Source: Nocardioides sp. SR21
GTDB taxonomy: Bacteria; Actinomycetota; Actinomycetes; Propionibacteriales; Nocardioidaceae
DNA length: 64,000 nucleotides
NCBI RefSeq assembly: GCF_022761125.1
Contig: NZ_JAKWJR010000001.1
Location: 310,001-374,000, forward strand
Reading direction: 5' to 3'
The translations under genes were made by a program, and so were the position numbers. Position 1 is the stretch's first letter. Each line of letters starts with the position of its first letter. Below, piece after piece: positions 8,312-17,092 of the stretch. Below the pieces are notes generated by a model, which saw only the letters and a list, made by a program, of their open reading frames with translations, was not told where the DNA came from and ran no database searches.

Positions 8312-9394
8312 ATGTCCCCCCTCGCCGTGCACGTCACCGGCGCCCGGCCGAACTTCCCCAAGGCCGCGCCCGTGATCGACGCCGTCGCCCGTCACGACGT
8401 GGCGGTCCGGCAGCGCCTGGTGCACACGGGGCAGCACTACGACGAGCGGCTGTCCGACGTGTTCTTCCGCCAGCTCGGCCTGCCGGAGCCGGACGTGAAC
8501 CTCGGGGTCGGCTCCGGCACCCACGCCGAGCAGACCGCGGCCGTGATGGTCGGTCTGGAGCGGCTGTTCCTCGACGAGCGGCCGGACGTGGTCGTGGTCT
8601 ACGGCGACGTGAACTCCACCGTCGCCGCGGCACTCGTGGCCGCCAAGCTGCAGATCCCGCTGGCCCACGTCGAGGCCGGGCTGCGCAGCTTCGACCCCTC
8701 GATGCCCGAGGAGGTCAACCGGATCGTCACCGACCGGCTGGCCGACCTGCTGTTCGCCACCAGCGCGGACGCCGTCGCGCACCTCGGCAACGAGGGCGTC
8801 CCGGCCGAGCGCATCCACCTGGTCGGCAACCCGATGATCGACACGCTGCTCGCCCACCTCGGTGCGTTCGACGTGGCCGCCGCCCGGTCCCGCCACGACC
8901 TGTCGGGGCAGTACGCCGTCGCCACGCTGCACCGCCCCGCGAACGTCGACGACGCCGCGGACGCCGAGGCGCTGGTCAAGACGCTGCACGCGGTCGCCGA
9001 CCAGCTCACGCTGGTCCTGCCGCTGCACCCGCGCGGCCGCGCCGGCCTGGAGGCCGCCGGCCTCAGCGAGCACCCGGGCATCCGCGTGCTCGAGCCGCTC
9101 GGGTACGTCGAGTTCCTCGGCCTCGTGCGCGGCTCCGCGGTCGTGGTCACCGACTCCGGCGGCGTGCAGGAGGAGACGACCGTGCTCGGGGTCCCGTGCC
9201 TCACGGTCCGGCCGAACACCGAGCGCCCGGTGACGATCACGCACGGCACCAACCGCCTGGTCACCCGCGAGGACGTGCCGTGGCAGGTCGAGCAGGTGCT
9301 CGCCGCCGGCACCACCGCGCACCGGGTTCCGCCGCTGTGGGACGGCCACGCCGGCGAGCGGATCGCGGAGGTCCTGGTGGAGGCGATCGCGTGA
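8312..9394 (+). CDS. wecB: UDP-N-acetylglucosamine 2-epimerase (non-hydrolysing)
   Basis: A 360-residue GT-B-fold epimerase converting UDP-GlcNAc to UDP-ManNAc in the cytoplasm. Family features seen are TGARPNFPKAAPVI at the N-terminus (GARPN replaces the more usual GTRPE), the HTGQHYDERLSDVFF stretch, VYGDVNSTVAAALVA, HVEAGLRSFD, the mid-domain VATLHRPANVD and the C-terminal TDSGGVQEETTVLGVPCLTVRPNTERP. It is preceded by a good CGGAGG site and is the first gene of the plus-strand arm. Together with the dehydrogenase at 5453 it should supply an N-acetylmannosaminuronic acid donor. Confidence 0.95.
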   Translation: MSPLAVHVTGARPNFPKAAPVIDAVARHDVAVRQRLVHTGQHYDERLSDVFFRQLGLPEPDVNLGVGSGTHAEQTAAVMVGLERLFLDERPDVVVVYGDVNSTVAAALVAAKLQIPLAHVEAGLRSFDPSMPEEVNRIVTDRLADLLFATSADAVAHLGNEGVPAERIHLVGNPMIDTLLAHLGAFDVAAARSRHDLSGQYAVATLHRPANVDDAADAEALVKTLHAVADQLTLVLPLHPRGRAGLEAAGLSEHPGIRVLEPLGYVEFLGLVRGSAVVVTDSGGVQEETTVLGVPCLTVRPNTERPVTITHGTNRLVTREDVPWQVEQVLAAGTTAHRVPPLWDGHAGERIAEVLVEAIA

Positions 9395-11145
9395 CCCTCC
9401 GACGACTCCGCCGACGACCGCGGCTGCCGGCGTACGCGCCACCGCTGCAGGCGCCGGCGCGCCCCGAGCTCACGGTCGCGGTGATCCTCGACCCGTTCTC
9501 GGAGCTGGCGTTCGGCTACGAGTGGTCGCAGGTGACGTTCGGCCCCGACGACTGGCAGCAGGCGCTGGAGCAGCGGCGACCCGACCTGCTGTTCGTCGAG
9601 TCGGCCTGGGCGGGCAACGGCGGACGGTGGCGCCTCCACCTCACGCGCGACCGGCGGCCGAGCGACGAGCTGCGCGCGCTGGTGACGTGGTGCCGCGAGG
9701 AGGGCATCCCGACGGTCTTCTGGAACAAGGAGGACCCGCCGAACTACGACACGTTCATCGCGACCGCGCAGCTCTTCGACCAGGTCTTCACCGTCGACGC
9801 CGACCGGATCCCCGACTACCACCGCGACCTCGGCCACGACCGGGTCGACCTGCTGCCGTTCGCCGCGCAGCCCCGGATCCACAACCCGGTACGCCGCCTG
9901 CCCGGCCGGCCCTACGAGGTCGCGTTCGCCGGCACCTGGTTCGCCGAGAAGCACCCGGAGCGGCGCACCCAGATGGGCTACGTCCTCGACCCCGCGGTCG
10001 AGCACGACCTGCACATCTGGTCGCGGATGCAGCGCGGCGACCGCCGCTACCGCTTCCCGCGGCCGTACCGCCGGCACGTCGTCGGCTCGCTGCCCTACGC
10101 GCGGATGCTCGGCGCGTACACGGCGTACAAGCTCTTCCTGAACGTCAACTCCGTGACGACCAGCAAGACCATGTGCTCGCGGCGGCTCTTCGAGCTGTCG
10201 GCCGCGCAGACTGCGGTCGTCTCGGCGCCGGCGGAGAGCATCGAGCCGTTCTTCGGCGCCACGATCACCGTGGTCGAGAACGCCGACCAGACGAGGGCCG
10301 CGCTCGACCTGCTGCTCGCCGACGACGACATCCGCGACCGGTTGGCGCTGCAGGCCCACCGCCGCGTGTACGACGAGCACCTGTGCCGCCAGCGCGTCGA
10401 CACCGTGCTGCGCGCGGTCGGGCTGGCCGGCGCGGTGCTGGGCGCCGCCGAGCCGACGGTCAGCGTGATCGTGCCGACGTGCCGCCCCGACCAGCTCGAC
10501 CACGTCCTTCGCACGGTCGGACGCCAGTCCTACCGCGCGATCCAGCTCGTCCTCGTCGCGCACGGCTTCGTGCCCGACGAGGGGGAGGTACGCCGGCGTG
10601 CAGCGGACGCCGGCGTTCCCGAGCTGGTCCTTCTTCAGGCAGGCGCCGACCGCACCCTCGGCGCCTGCCTGAACCTCGGGCTCGACGCGGCCACCGGCGA
10701 CCTGGTCGCGAAGATGGACGACGACAACTTCTACGGCACCCACTACCTGACCGACCTGGTCCGGGCCCTCGACTTCTCCGGCGCCGACGTCGTGGGGAAG
10801 TGGGCACACCTCGTGCTGCTCGAGGGCAGCGGCGAGACGCTGCTGCGGTTCGCCGACAGCGAGCACCACTTCGTCAAGCAGGTCCAGGGCGGCACGTTCC
10901 TGATGAGCCGCGGCATCGCGGACCTGGTCCGCTTCGGCGACCTGCCGCGCGGCGTCGACACCGACTTCCTCGAGCGCGCCCGCGCCGCCGACCTCACGGT
11001 GTACGCCGCCGACCGCTTCAACTTCGTGTCGGTCCGGCGCGCCGACCCGGCCAGCCACACCTGGACGATCACCGACGACGAGATCAAGGAGCGTTCGTCC
11101 CAGGTGCTCGACGTGCCCGACCCGTACGCCCTGGCGGAGGTCTGA
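9391..11145 (+). CDS. two-domain glycosyltransferase: CgeB-like plus GT2
   Basis: The GTG at 9391 in the GTGA overlap with wecB is taken as start (584 residues); the frame is open further upstream, but only inside wecB. Residues about 30-340 look like a CgeB/Glyco_trans_1_2 GT-B protein (PTVFWNKEDPPNYDTFI, VAFAGTWFAEKHPER, TMCSRRLFELSAAQTAVVSAP). From about residue 354 a GT2 domain begins (SVIVPTCRPDQLDHVL), with the metal-binding cluster KMDDDNFYG near 441 and a long conserved tail through ADRFNFVSVR. The tail is paralogous to that of the gene at 13246. Such fusions probably add two sugars or extend a repeat; the linkage is unknown. Confidence 0.85.
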   Translation: MTLRRLRRRPRLPAYAPPLQAPARPELTVAVILDPFSELAFGYEWSQVTFGPDDWQQALEQRRPDLLFVESAWAGNGGRWRLHLTRDRRPSDELRALVTWCREEGIPTVFWNKEDPPNYDTFIATAQLFDQVFTVDADRIPDYHRDLGHDRVDLLPFAAQPRIHNPVRRLPGRPYEVAFAGTWFAEKHPERRTQMGYVLDPAVEHDLHIWSRMQRGDRRYRFPRPYRRHVVGSLPYARMLGAYTAYKLFLNVNSVTTSKTMCSRRLFELSAAQTAVVSAPAESIEPFFGATITVVENADQTRAALDLLLADDDIRDRLALQAHRRVYDEHLCRQRVDTVLRAVGLAGAVLGAAEPTVSVIVPTCRPDQLDHVLRTVGRQSYRAIQLVLVAHGFVPDEGEVRRRAADAGVPELVLLQAGADRTLGACLNLGLDAATGDLVAKMDDDNFYGTHYLTDLVRALDFSGADVVGKWAHLVLLEGSGETLLRFADSEHHFVKQVQGGTFLMSRGIADLVRFGDLPRGVDTDFLERARAADLTVYAADRFNFVSVRRADPASHTWTITDDEIKERSSQVLDVPDPYALAEV

Positions 11146-11146
11146 C

Positions 11147-13249
11147 ATGACCGCGACCCTGGAGACCCTGGACCGCCCCCAGCCGAGCGCGCCCCGCGAG
11201 GAGAAGCCGGCCCGCACCCGCGGGAACAGCCGGATCCGCGGTGACATCGAGGGCCTGCGCGCCGTCGCGACGTTCCTCGTGCTGCCGTACCACGCCGGGC
11301 TGATGCTGTTCCCCGGCGGCTTCGTCGGCGTCGACGTGTTCTTCGTGATCTCGGGCTTCGTGATCACCGGCCAGCTGCTCAAGGAGAGCGACCGCGACGG
11401 CACGGTCTCGCTGCTCGGCTTCTACGCCCGCCGCGCCAAGCGGCTGCTGCCCGCCAGCGCCCTGGTCCTCGTCGCGACCGCGATCATGACGTTCCTCTGG
11501 GTGCCGCGCATCAGCTGGAAGGTGGTCGGCGGCGACATCGTCTCGTCGGCGCTGTACGTCGTGAACTTCCGGCTCGCCGACCGGTCGGTCGACTACCTCG
11601 CCGAGGACGTCATGCCCTCACCGGTCCAGCACTACTGGTCGCTGGCGGTGGAGGAGCAGTTCTACCTGCTCTGGCCGATCCTGCTGCTGCTCGCGCTCGC
11701 GGTCGCGCGGCGTACCGGCCTGCGCCGCAACGCCGTCCTCGTCGCCGGCCTCGCGCTGGTCGCCATCCCCTCGCTGGTCTGGTCGGCGCACATGGTCGTC
11801 GCCCAGCCGGAGCGGTCCTACTTCGACACCACGGTCCGGCTCTGGGAGTTCACGATCGGCGCGTTCGTCGCGATCGCGGCGACCCGGCTCGACCGGATGC
11901 CGCGCTGGCTCGGCGTCACGCTCGCCTGGACGGGGCTGGCGATGGTGCTGGTGAGCGCCCGCATCTACGACCACGAGATGACGTGGCCCGGCCCGGCCGC
12001 GCTGCTGCCGACGGTCGGTGCCGGCCTGTTCATCGCCGGCGGCGTCGCGGCCGCGTCGTACGGCCCGGTGCGCCTGATCGGCAACCCGTTCATGCTGTTC
12101 ATCGGCTACCTGACGTACTCGCTCTACCTGTGGCACTGGCCGCTGCTGATCGTGGCCCGCGAGCACTACGGCGGCATCTCGGTCACCACGGGGATGATCA
12201 TCGTGACGCTGTCGATCATCCCCGCGTGGCTGACGTTCCACCTGCTCGAGAACCCGCTGCGCAACTCCACCCTGCTGCGTGACCCGAAGGCCGCGCTGAG
12301 CGTCGGCGCCAACGCCACGCTGGTCGGCGCGGCCGCGGGGCTGACGCTGGTCGTGCTGTTCGCGAACGCCGCGTCGCCGGCCGCGGGCAACGCGCGCGGC
12401 GCCGCTGTCCTCTCCTCGAACCCGGCGTCGGACCCGGTCGCCCAGGTCTCCGGCGCCATCACGCCGAACCCGCTCGAGGCGCCGGAGGACGTGCCGGACC
12501 TGTACGCCGAGGGTTGCCAGGTCGACGTGAACTCCAGCGAGCCGACCAGCTGCACCTACGGCCCGGATGACGCGCACCTCACGGTCGCGGTCGTCGGCGA
12601 CTCGAAGGCCGCACAGTGGGTGCCGGCGTTCCAGGTGCTCGCCGAGGAGAACGACTGGCGGATCGAGACGTACACGAAGTCCGCCTGCCAGTTCGCGACC
12701 GTCGAGACCTCGCTGGACGGCGAGGTCTACCAGACCTGCCGCGACTGGACCGACAAGGTGCTCGACCGGCTCACCGGCGACGACCGCCCCGACGTGGTCG
12801 TCACCGCCGGCCAGCGCAGCCAGGGCGTCGTCGGTGGCGACGACGGCGACCTCGAGCTCAGCGGGGACGCGATGGAGCAGGCGATGGTCGACACCTGGAG
12901 CCAGCTGGAGGACGCCGGCGTCCAGGTCGTGGTGCTCGCGGACACCCCGCAGACGTTCTCCGAGGTCTACGCCTGCGTCGCCGACCACCCCGACGACCTG
13001 ACCGCCTGCACCTACGACCGCGCGCGCGGCGTCGAGGCCAGCGGCGCCCCGACCCAGCAGGCCGCCGCCGAGCAGGCGGGCGTGCCGTTCATCGACCTCG
13101 TCGACTACGTCTGCCCGACGGCGCAGTGCCCGCCGGTGATCGGCAACGTGCTGATCTACCGCCAGGGCTCCCACCTGACCAAGACGTACGTCGAGACGCT
13201 CGCGCCACGGCTCGACGAGGAGCTCGCCCGGGCAGGGGTGGACCGATGA
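11147..13249 (+). CDS. OafA-type membrane O-acyltransferase with SGNH domain
   Basis: The 700-residue protein has an acyltransferase-3 membrane domain (about residues 30-400, ten or so helices) with IEGLRAVATFLVLPYHAG, where H49 is the expected catalytic histidine, and GFVGVDVFFVISGFVITGQL. A periplasmic SGNH hydrolase-like domain follows, with VAVVGDSKAAQW near residue 480 carrying the serine and SHLT near 675 the histidine. Proteins of this shape take acyl groups from the cytoplasmic side and acetylate exported glycans. The start lies 1 bp after the previous stop. It predicts an O-acetylated polysaccharide. Confidence 0.92.
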   Translation: MTATLETLDRPQPSAPREEKPARTRGNSRIRGDIEGLRAVATFLVLPYHAGLMLFPGGFVGVDVFFVISGFVITGQLLKESDRDGTVSLLGFYARRAKRLLPASALVLVATAIMTFLWVPRISWKVVGGDIVSSALYVVNFRLADRSVDYLAEDVMPSPVQHYWSLAVEEQFYLLWPILLLLALAVARRTGLRRNAVLVAGLALVAIPSLVWSAHMVVAQPERSYFDTTVRLWEFTIGAFVAIAATRLDRMPRWLGVTLAWTGLAMVLVSARIYDHEMTWPGPAALLPTVGAGLFIAGGVAAASYGPVRLIGNPFMLFIGYLTYSLYLWHWPLLIVAREHYGGISVTTGMIIVTLSIIPAWLTFHLLENPLRNSTLLRDPKAALSVGANATLVGAAAGLTLVVLFANAASPAAGNARGAAVLSSNPASDPVAQVSGAITPNPLEAPEDVPDLYAEGCQVDVNSSEPTSCTYGPDDAHLTVAVVGDSKAAQWVPAFQVLAEENDWRIETYTKSACQFATVETSLDGEVYQTCRDWTDKVLDRLTGDDRPDVVVTAGQRSQGVVGGDDGDLELSGDAMEQAMVDTWSQLEDAGVQVVVLADTPQTFSEVYACVADHPDDLTACTYDRARGVEASGAPTQQAAAEQAGVPFIDLVDYVCPTAQCPPVIGNVLIYRQGSHLTKTYVETLAPRLDEELARAGVDR

Positions 13250-14922
13250 GCTCCCCGACGATCACCACCGTCCTCGATCGCGTACGCCGGCTGCGACCGT
13301 CGTCGGCCGAGGCGCCGGCCTGGTCGGTCCCGCCCGCGGTCCGGGTCGCGCGCCCCGATCTCGTGGTGGCGCTCGCCGCCTCCGACCGGCTCCGCGTGGG
13401 GCTGGCCGACCAGTGGCGGCAGCGCTCGGTCGACCCCGCGGCACCGCATGTCACCGGCGCCGGCGTACTCCTCGTGGAGCTGGCGGACGGCGTGGTGCCC
13501 GGCTTCGGGCGTCCCGACGAGCCGAGGGTGGCCGGCCTGATCGACGCCGCCGCCCGGTCGGAGGTGCCGATCACGCTGTGGATCACGTCCGGGCGCCCGC
13601 CGAGCGGTCTCGACGCGACCGCCGCCCAGGCGCGGCTCCTGCAGGCCGCCGACGTGGTGCTGGTCGCCGACCTTCTCGAGGCCTGGCAGCGGGTCGTGCC
13701 CGAGGCGCGGCTGCTGCCGCCCGCAGCACCGGCGCGCCGCGCACCCCGCCGTACGTCGGAGCCGCACGCGCTGGTGGTGTCGCCGGGCGCGAGCGACGAG
13801 CGCGCGGCCGGACCGGTCGCGGCCGTGCTCGGCCCGGGCCTCGCGCCGATCGCCGACCGCGTCGAGGTGCTGCTCGTCGAGCACGACCTGCCGCCCCGCG
13901 GGGTGCTGCCCGCCGCGCTCGCCGAGCGGGCACGGCCGGCCGGGCAGCTCGACGCCGCTGCGGCGGTTCGCGAGGCGGCCGTCGTCGTCGACGGCCCACG
14001 GCGCTCGCCGGGCGACAGCTGGACCGCGCTCGAGGCGGCCGCGGCCGGCACGCCGGTCGTCTCGCCCGACGGCCTGTCCGCGGCGTCGCTGCGGGCCGAG
14101 GTCGTCGCCCGCCTCCACCACGAGGAGCTGCGCGACCGCGACGCCCTGCGGCAGCGCCGGTCCGTGCTCGCCGCCGACACCTTCGGCCACCGGGCCCGAG
14201 ACCTGCTCGAGGAGCCCGAGCCCGCGACCCCATCGGTCTCCGCCGTCGTCCCGACCAACCGGCCGCACGAGATCAACACCGTGCTGGCCAACATCGGGCG
14301 CCAGTCGCACCCGGACACCGAGCTGGTGCTGGTGCTGCACGGCATCGACGTGCCGAGCGCCGAGCTGCGTGCGCGTGCCGACGACCACGGCGTCCGCGAC
14401 CTCCAGGTCGTGCGCGCCCCGGGTCACCTCACCCTCGGCGCCTGCATGAACCTCGGCGTCGAGGCCTCGGGTGGCGACCTGGTCGCCAAGATCGACGACG
14501 ACAACCACTACGGCGTCAACTACCTCCTGGACATGGGGGCCGAGCTGCGGGCGCAGGGTGCCGGCATCGCCGGCAAGTGGGCGCACTACGTGTGGCTGCG
14601 CTCGAGCGGCGCCGTCGTGCTGCGCTACCCGGACGCCGAGCACACGTGGGCGCGCCGGATCCAGGGCGGCACGATGCTGTTCGAGGGCGACGTCGTCCGC
14701 GACCTGCGCTTCGGCGACCTGCCGCGCGCCGTGGACTCCGACATCCTCGACCGGGCCATCGCCGCGGGCGTCCGCATCTGGTCGGCCGACCGCTTCAACT
14801 TCGTCAGCGTGCGCGGCGAGGACCGCACCGCGCACACCTGGACGGTCGAGGACGCGTCGTTCCTCACCGCCTCCGGGCGGCTGGCCTTCTACGGCGACCC
14901 GCGGCCGCACGTGGAGGTGTGA
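13246..14922 (+). CDS. two-domain glycosyltransferase, GT2 C-terminus, paralogue of the 9391 gene
   Basis: This 558-residue protein overlaps the acyltransferase by 4 bp (ATGA). Its N-terminal 320 residues are very Ala/Arg-rich and poorly recognisable, but a GT-B-like donor-site phrase is visible (SWTALEAAAAGTPVVSPDG). From about residue 329 a GT2 domain runs (SAVVPTNRPHEINTVL, KIDDDNHYG near 414). Its second half matches the C-terminus of the 9391 protein: LGACMNLG, GKWAHYVWL, IQGGTMLF, RFGDLPRAVDSD and ADRFNFVSVR. The pair therefore arose by duplication, with the N-terminal half degraded or specialised. A catalytic role for the N-terminal half is doubtful. Confidence 0.82.
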   Translation: MSSPTITTVLDRVRRLRPSSAEAPAWSVPPAVRVARPDLVVALAASDRLRVGLADQWRQRSVDPAAPHVTGAGVLLVELADGVVPGFGRPDEPRVAGLIDAAARSEVPITLWITSGRPPSGLDATAAQARLLQAADVVLVADLLEAWQRVVPEARLLPPAAPARRAPRRTSEPHALVVSPGASDERAAGPVAAVLGPGLAPIADRVEVLLVEHDLPPRGVLPAALAERARPAGQLDAAAAVREAAVVVDGPRRSPGDSWTALEAAAAGTPVVSPDGLSAASLRAEVVARLHHEELRDRDALRQRRSVLAADTFGHRARDLLEEPEPATPSVSAVVPTNRPHEINTVLANIGRQSHPDTELVLVLHGIDVPSAELRARADDHGVRDLQVVRAPGHLTLGACMNLGVEASGGDLVAKIDDDNHYGVNYLLDMGAELRAQGAGIAGKWAHYVWLRSSGAVVLRYPDAEHTWARRIQGGTMLFEGDVVRDLRFGDLPRAVDSDILDRAIAAGVRIWSADRFNFVSVRGEDRTAHTWTVEDASFLTASGRLAFYGDPRPHVEV

Positions 14923-14923
14923 G

Positions 14924-17092
14924 ATGTCCGTCCGGATCAAGGTGAAGCGCGCGGTACGCCGGCAGGCGGCCCTCGCGTCGGTCGTCGTGCCGGCGGGGGA
15001 GGGGCCGCAGTGGTGGCAGTCCGCCGTCGGCCGCGCCCACGCCGCCGAGGCCCAGCGCCGGCTGGTCTCCGACAAGGACCCGGTCGCCGCGCAGGCGCTG
15101 CTCGACCCGCTGCTCGACTCCCCGGTCGCGTCCCGCGCGTGGACCGTGACGGCCGAGGTGCGCGAGCGCTCCGGTGACCCGGCCGCGGCCCTCGCCGCCG
15201 CGCGCACCGCGGTCGAGGTGGAGCCGACGTTCGCCGCCCGCGTCACGCATGCCCGTCTGGCGCTCGCCGTCGGCGACCCGGACGAGGCCGACGCCGCCGT
15301 GACCGCGCTGGTCGACACCCGCCCGCGCAACAAGGCGGGAGTCCTGGCCGTGCTCACGGTCCTGCGCGAGTCCGACCACGGCGAGGTGCGCCGCTTCCGC
15401 AGCAACCTGCTGACGTGGGGCCTGGCCGGCTACGACGACGAGATCAACGCCGTGCACGCCGAGCTCGACCTGGTCGCGGCCGAGGACCTCGACGCGACGC
15501 TGCTCGACGTCACCGACCGCGTCCGCCGGGCGCTCCCGGTCGTCGCACGGGCGCTCGACCGGCGCCGGGAGTGGGCGCGACTCGCCGACTACGCCGACCT
15601 GCGGGTCGCCGTCGGCGGCTCGATCAGCCAGCGCCGCGCCGTCGCCCTCGAGCTGCGCCGGGCCGCGGCCCGGGCACTCACGGCGGGCTACACCGGGCCG
15701 GCGCAGCGGCTGGCCGGGCAGGCGCTGGCGCGCCACCCCGACGACCCGTTCGCCCGCGAGACCTGGCTGAACGCCACCGACCAGCTCGCGGTCGCCCGCG
15801 ACGGTTGGGGTGCGCCCGCCCTCGTCGGTGGCCGCGGTTTCGAGCCGCGCGAGCGGACCGTGCTCGCCGCGCTCGCCCAGTCGCCGCCGCACACGTCCGG
15901 TGGCTACGCGACCCGCACCCACGGCATCCTCACCGGCCTGCAGGGCCTCGGCTGGGACGTCGAGGCCGTCACCCGGCCCGGATTCCCCTACGACCGCTGG
16001 TCCAAGAGCGACCCGCGCCGGGTCGCGGACCGCGACGACGTCGACGGCATCGGCTACCACCGGGTGCTCGGCGACGCCGTCCCCGGGCCGTGGCCGCAGT
16101 ACCCGCTCACGTCGTACGTCGACGGGTACGCCGCCGCGCTCGCACAGCACGCCCGCCGGCACCGGCCCGAGCTGCTGCACGCGTCCAGCTTCCACGTCAA
16201 CGGTCTCGCCGCCCGCCAGGCCGCGGCCCGGCTCGGCATCCCGTACGTCTACGAGATGCGCGGCCTCGAGGACCTGATGAAGGTCTCGCGCGACCCGGCG
16301 TTCTCGGCCAGTGACCGGCAGCGCTTCCTCGACACCGTCGAGCTCGCGTCCTGCGAGGGCGCGGCGAGGGTCTTCGTGATCACCGAGGCGCTGCGCCGCG
16401 AGATGGCCGCGCGCGGCGTGCCGGAGGAGAAGCTCGTCGTGCTTCCCAACGGCGTGCACACGCACCTGTTCGAGCCGCGGGAGCGCGATGCCGCGCTGGA
16501 GGCCGAGCTCGGGCTGCAGGGCACGACCGTCATCGGGTACGCCGGTGGGCTCGTCGACTACGAGGGCCACGAGCTGCTGCTGGAGGCGGTCGCGGCCCTG
16601 CAGTCGCGGCGTACCGACTTCCGGCTCGTGGTCGTCGGCGACGGCCCGCACGAGGCCACGGTGCGCGCGACCGCCGACCGGCTCGGCCTCGCCGACGCGG
16701 TGATCTTCACCGGCCGGGTGCCGCACGACGAGGTCGGCCGCTACCTGTCGCTGTTCGACATCACGCCGTTCCCGCGGCTGCCGCTGCCGGTCTGCGAGCT
16801 GATCTCGCCGATCAAGCCGTTCGAGTCGATGGCGATGGGCAAGGCGGTCGTCGTCTCGTCGGTCGCCGCGCTGACCGAGATCGTCGCCGACGGCACGACC
16901 GGGCTGGTGTTCGAGAAGGGCTCGGCCGCCGACCTGGCGCGGGTGCTCGAGCGGCTGCTCGACGACGCCGACCTGCGCGCCAAGCTCGGCGACTCCGCAC
17001 GGACCTGGGTGCGCAACGAGCGCGACTGGTCGTCCCTCGTCGAGGTGCTCGCCACGTCGTACGACGAGATCCTCGGAAGGAGATCCTCGTGA
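14924..17092 (+). CDS. helical-repeat/GT4 glycosyltransferase fusion
   Basis: GGAGGTG lies just upstream of this ATG, giving 722 residues. Residues about 25-300 are all-helical and look like degenerate tetratricopeptide repeats (AAQALLDPLL, ALAAARTAVEVEPTFAARVTHARLALAVGDPDEAD). From about 311 a GT4 enzyme follows: SPPHTSGGYATRTHGI, HASSFHVNGLAARQ, YEMRGLEDLM, VLPNGVHTHLFEP, VVVGDGPHEATVRA, and the donor motif ELISPIKPFESMAMGKAVVVSS. The helical part may dock the enzyme to partners or to the growing chain, which is inference. The GT4 half resembles the 6718 protein. Confidence 0.88.
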   Translation: MSVRIKVKRAVRRQAALASVVVPAGEGPQWWQSAVGRAHAAEAQRRLVSDKDPVAAQALLDPLLDSPVASRAWTVTAEVRERSGDPAAALAAARTAVEVEPTFAARVTHARLALAVGDPDEADAAVTALVDTRPRNKAGVLAVLTVLRESDHGEVRRFRSNLLTWGLAGYDDEINAVHAELDLVAAEDLDATLLDVTDRVRRALPVVARALDRRREWARLADYADLRVAVGGSISQRRAVALELRRAAARALTAGYTGPAQRLAGQALARHPDDPFARETWLNATDQLAVARDGWGAPALVGGRGFEPRERTVLAALAQSPPHTSGGYATRTHGILTGLQGLGWDVEAVTRPGFPYDRWSKSDPRRVADRDDVDGIGYHRVLGDAVPGPWPQYPLTSYVDGYAAALAQHARRHRPELLHASSFHVNGLAARQAAARLGIPYVYEMRGLEDLMKVSRDPAFSASDRQRFLDTVELASCEGAARVFVITEALRREMAARGVPEEKLVVLPNGVHTHLFEPRERDAALEAELGLQGTTVIGYAGGLVDYEGHELLLEAVAALQSRRTDFRLVVVGDGPHEATVRATADRLGLADAVIFTGRVPHDEVGRYLSLFDITPFPRLPLPVCELISPIKPFESMAMGKAVVVSSVAALTEIVADGTTGLVFEKGSAADLARVLERLLDDADLRAKLGDSARTWVRNERDWSSLVEVLATSYDEILGRRSS

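Noticed and set aside
9196..9390. N-terminal extension of the CgeB-GT2 protein
   Set aside because: The extra residues would be encoded inside wecB in another frame; the GTGA overlap start at 9391 is a normal coupling in this locus.
8599..11403. A minus-strand open frame of over 900 codons
   Set aside because: It lies opposite wecB and the CgeB-GT2 gene, whose products are well conserved. Its translation is low-complexity Arg/Ala/Gly/Val sequence typical of antisense frames in GC-rich DNA.
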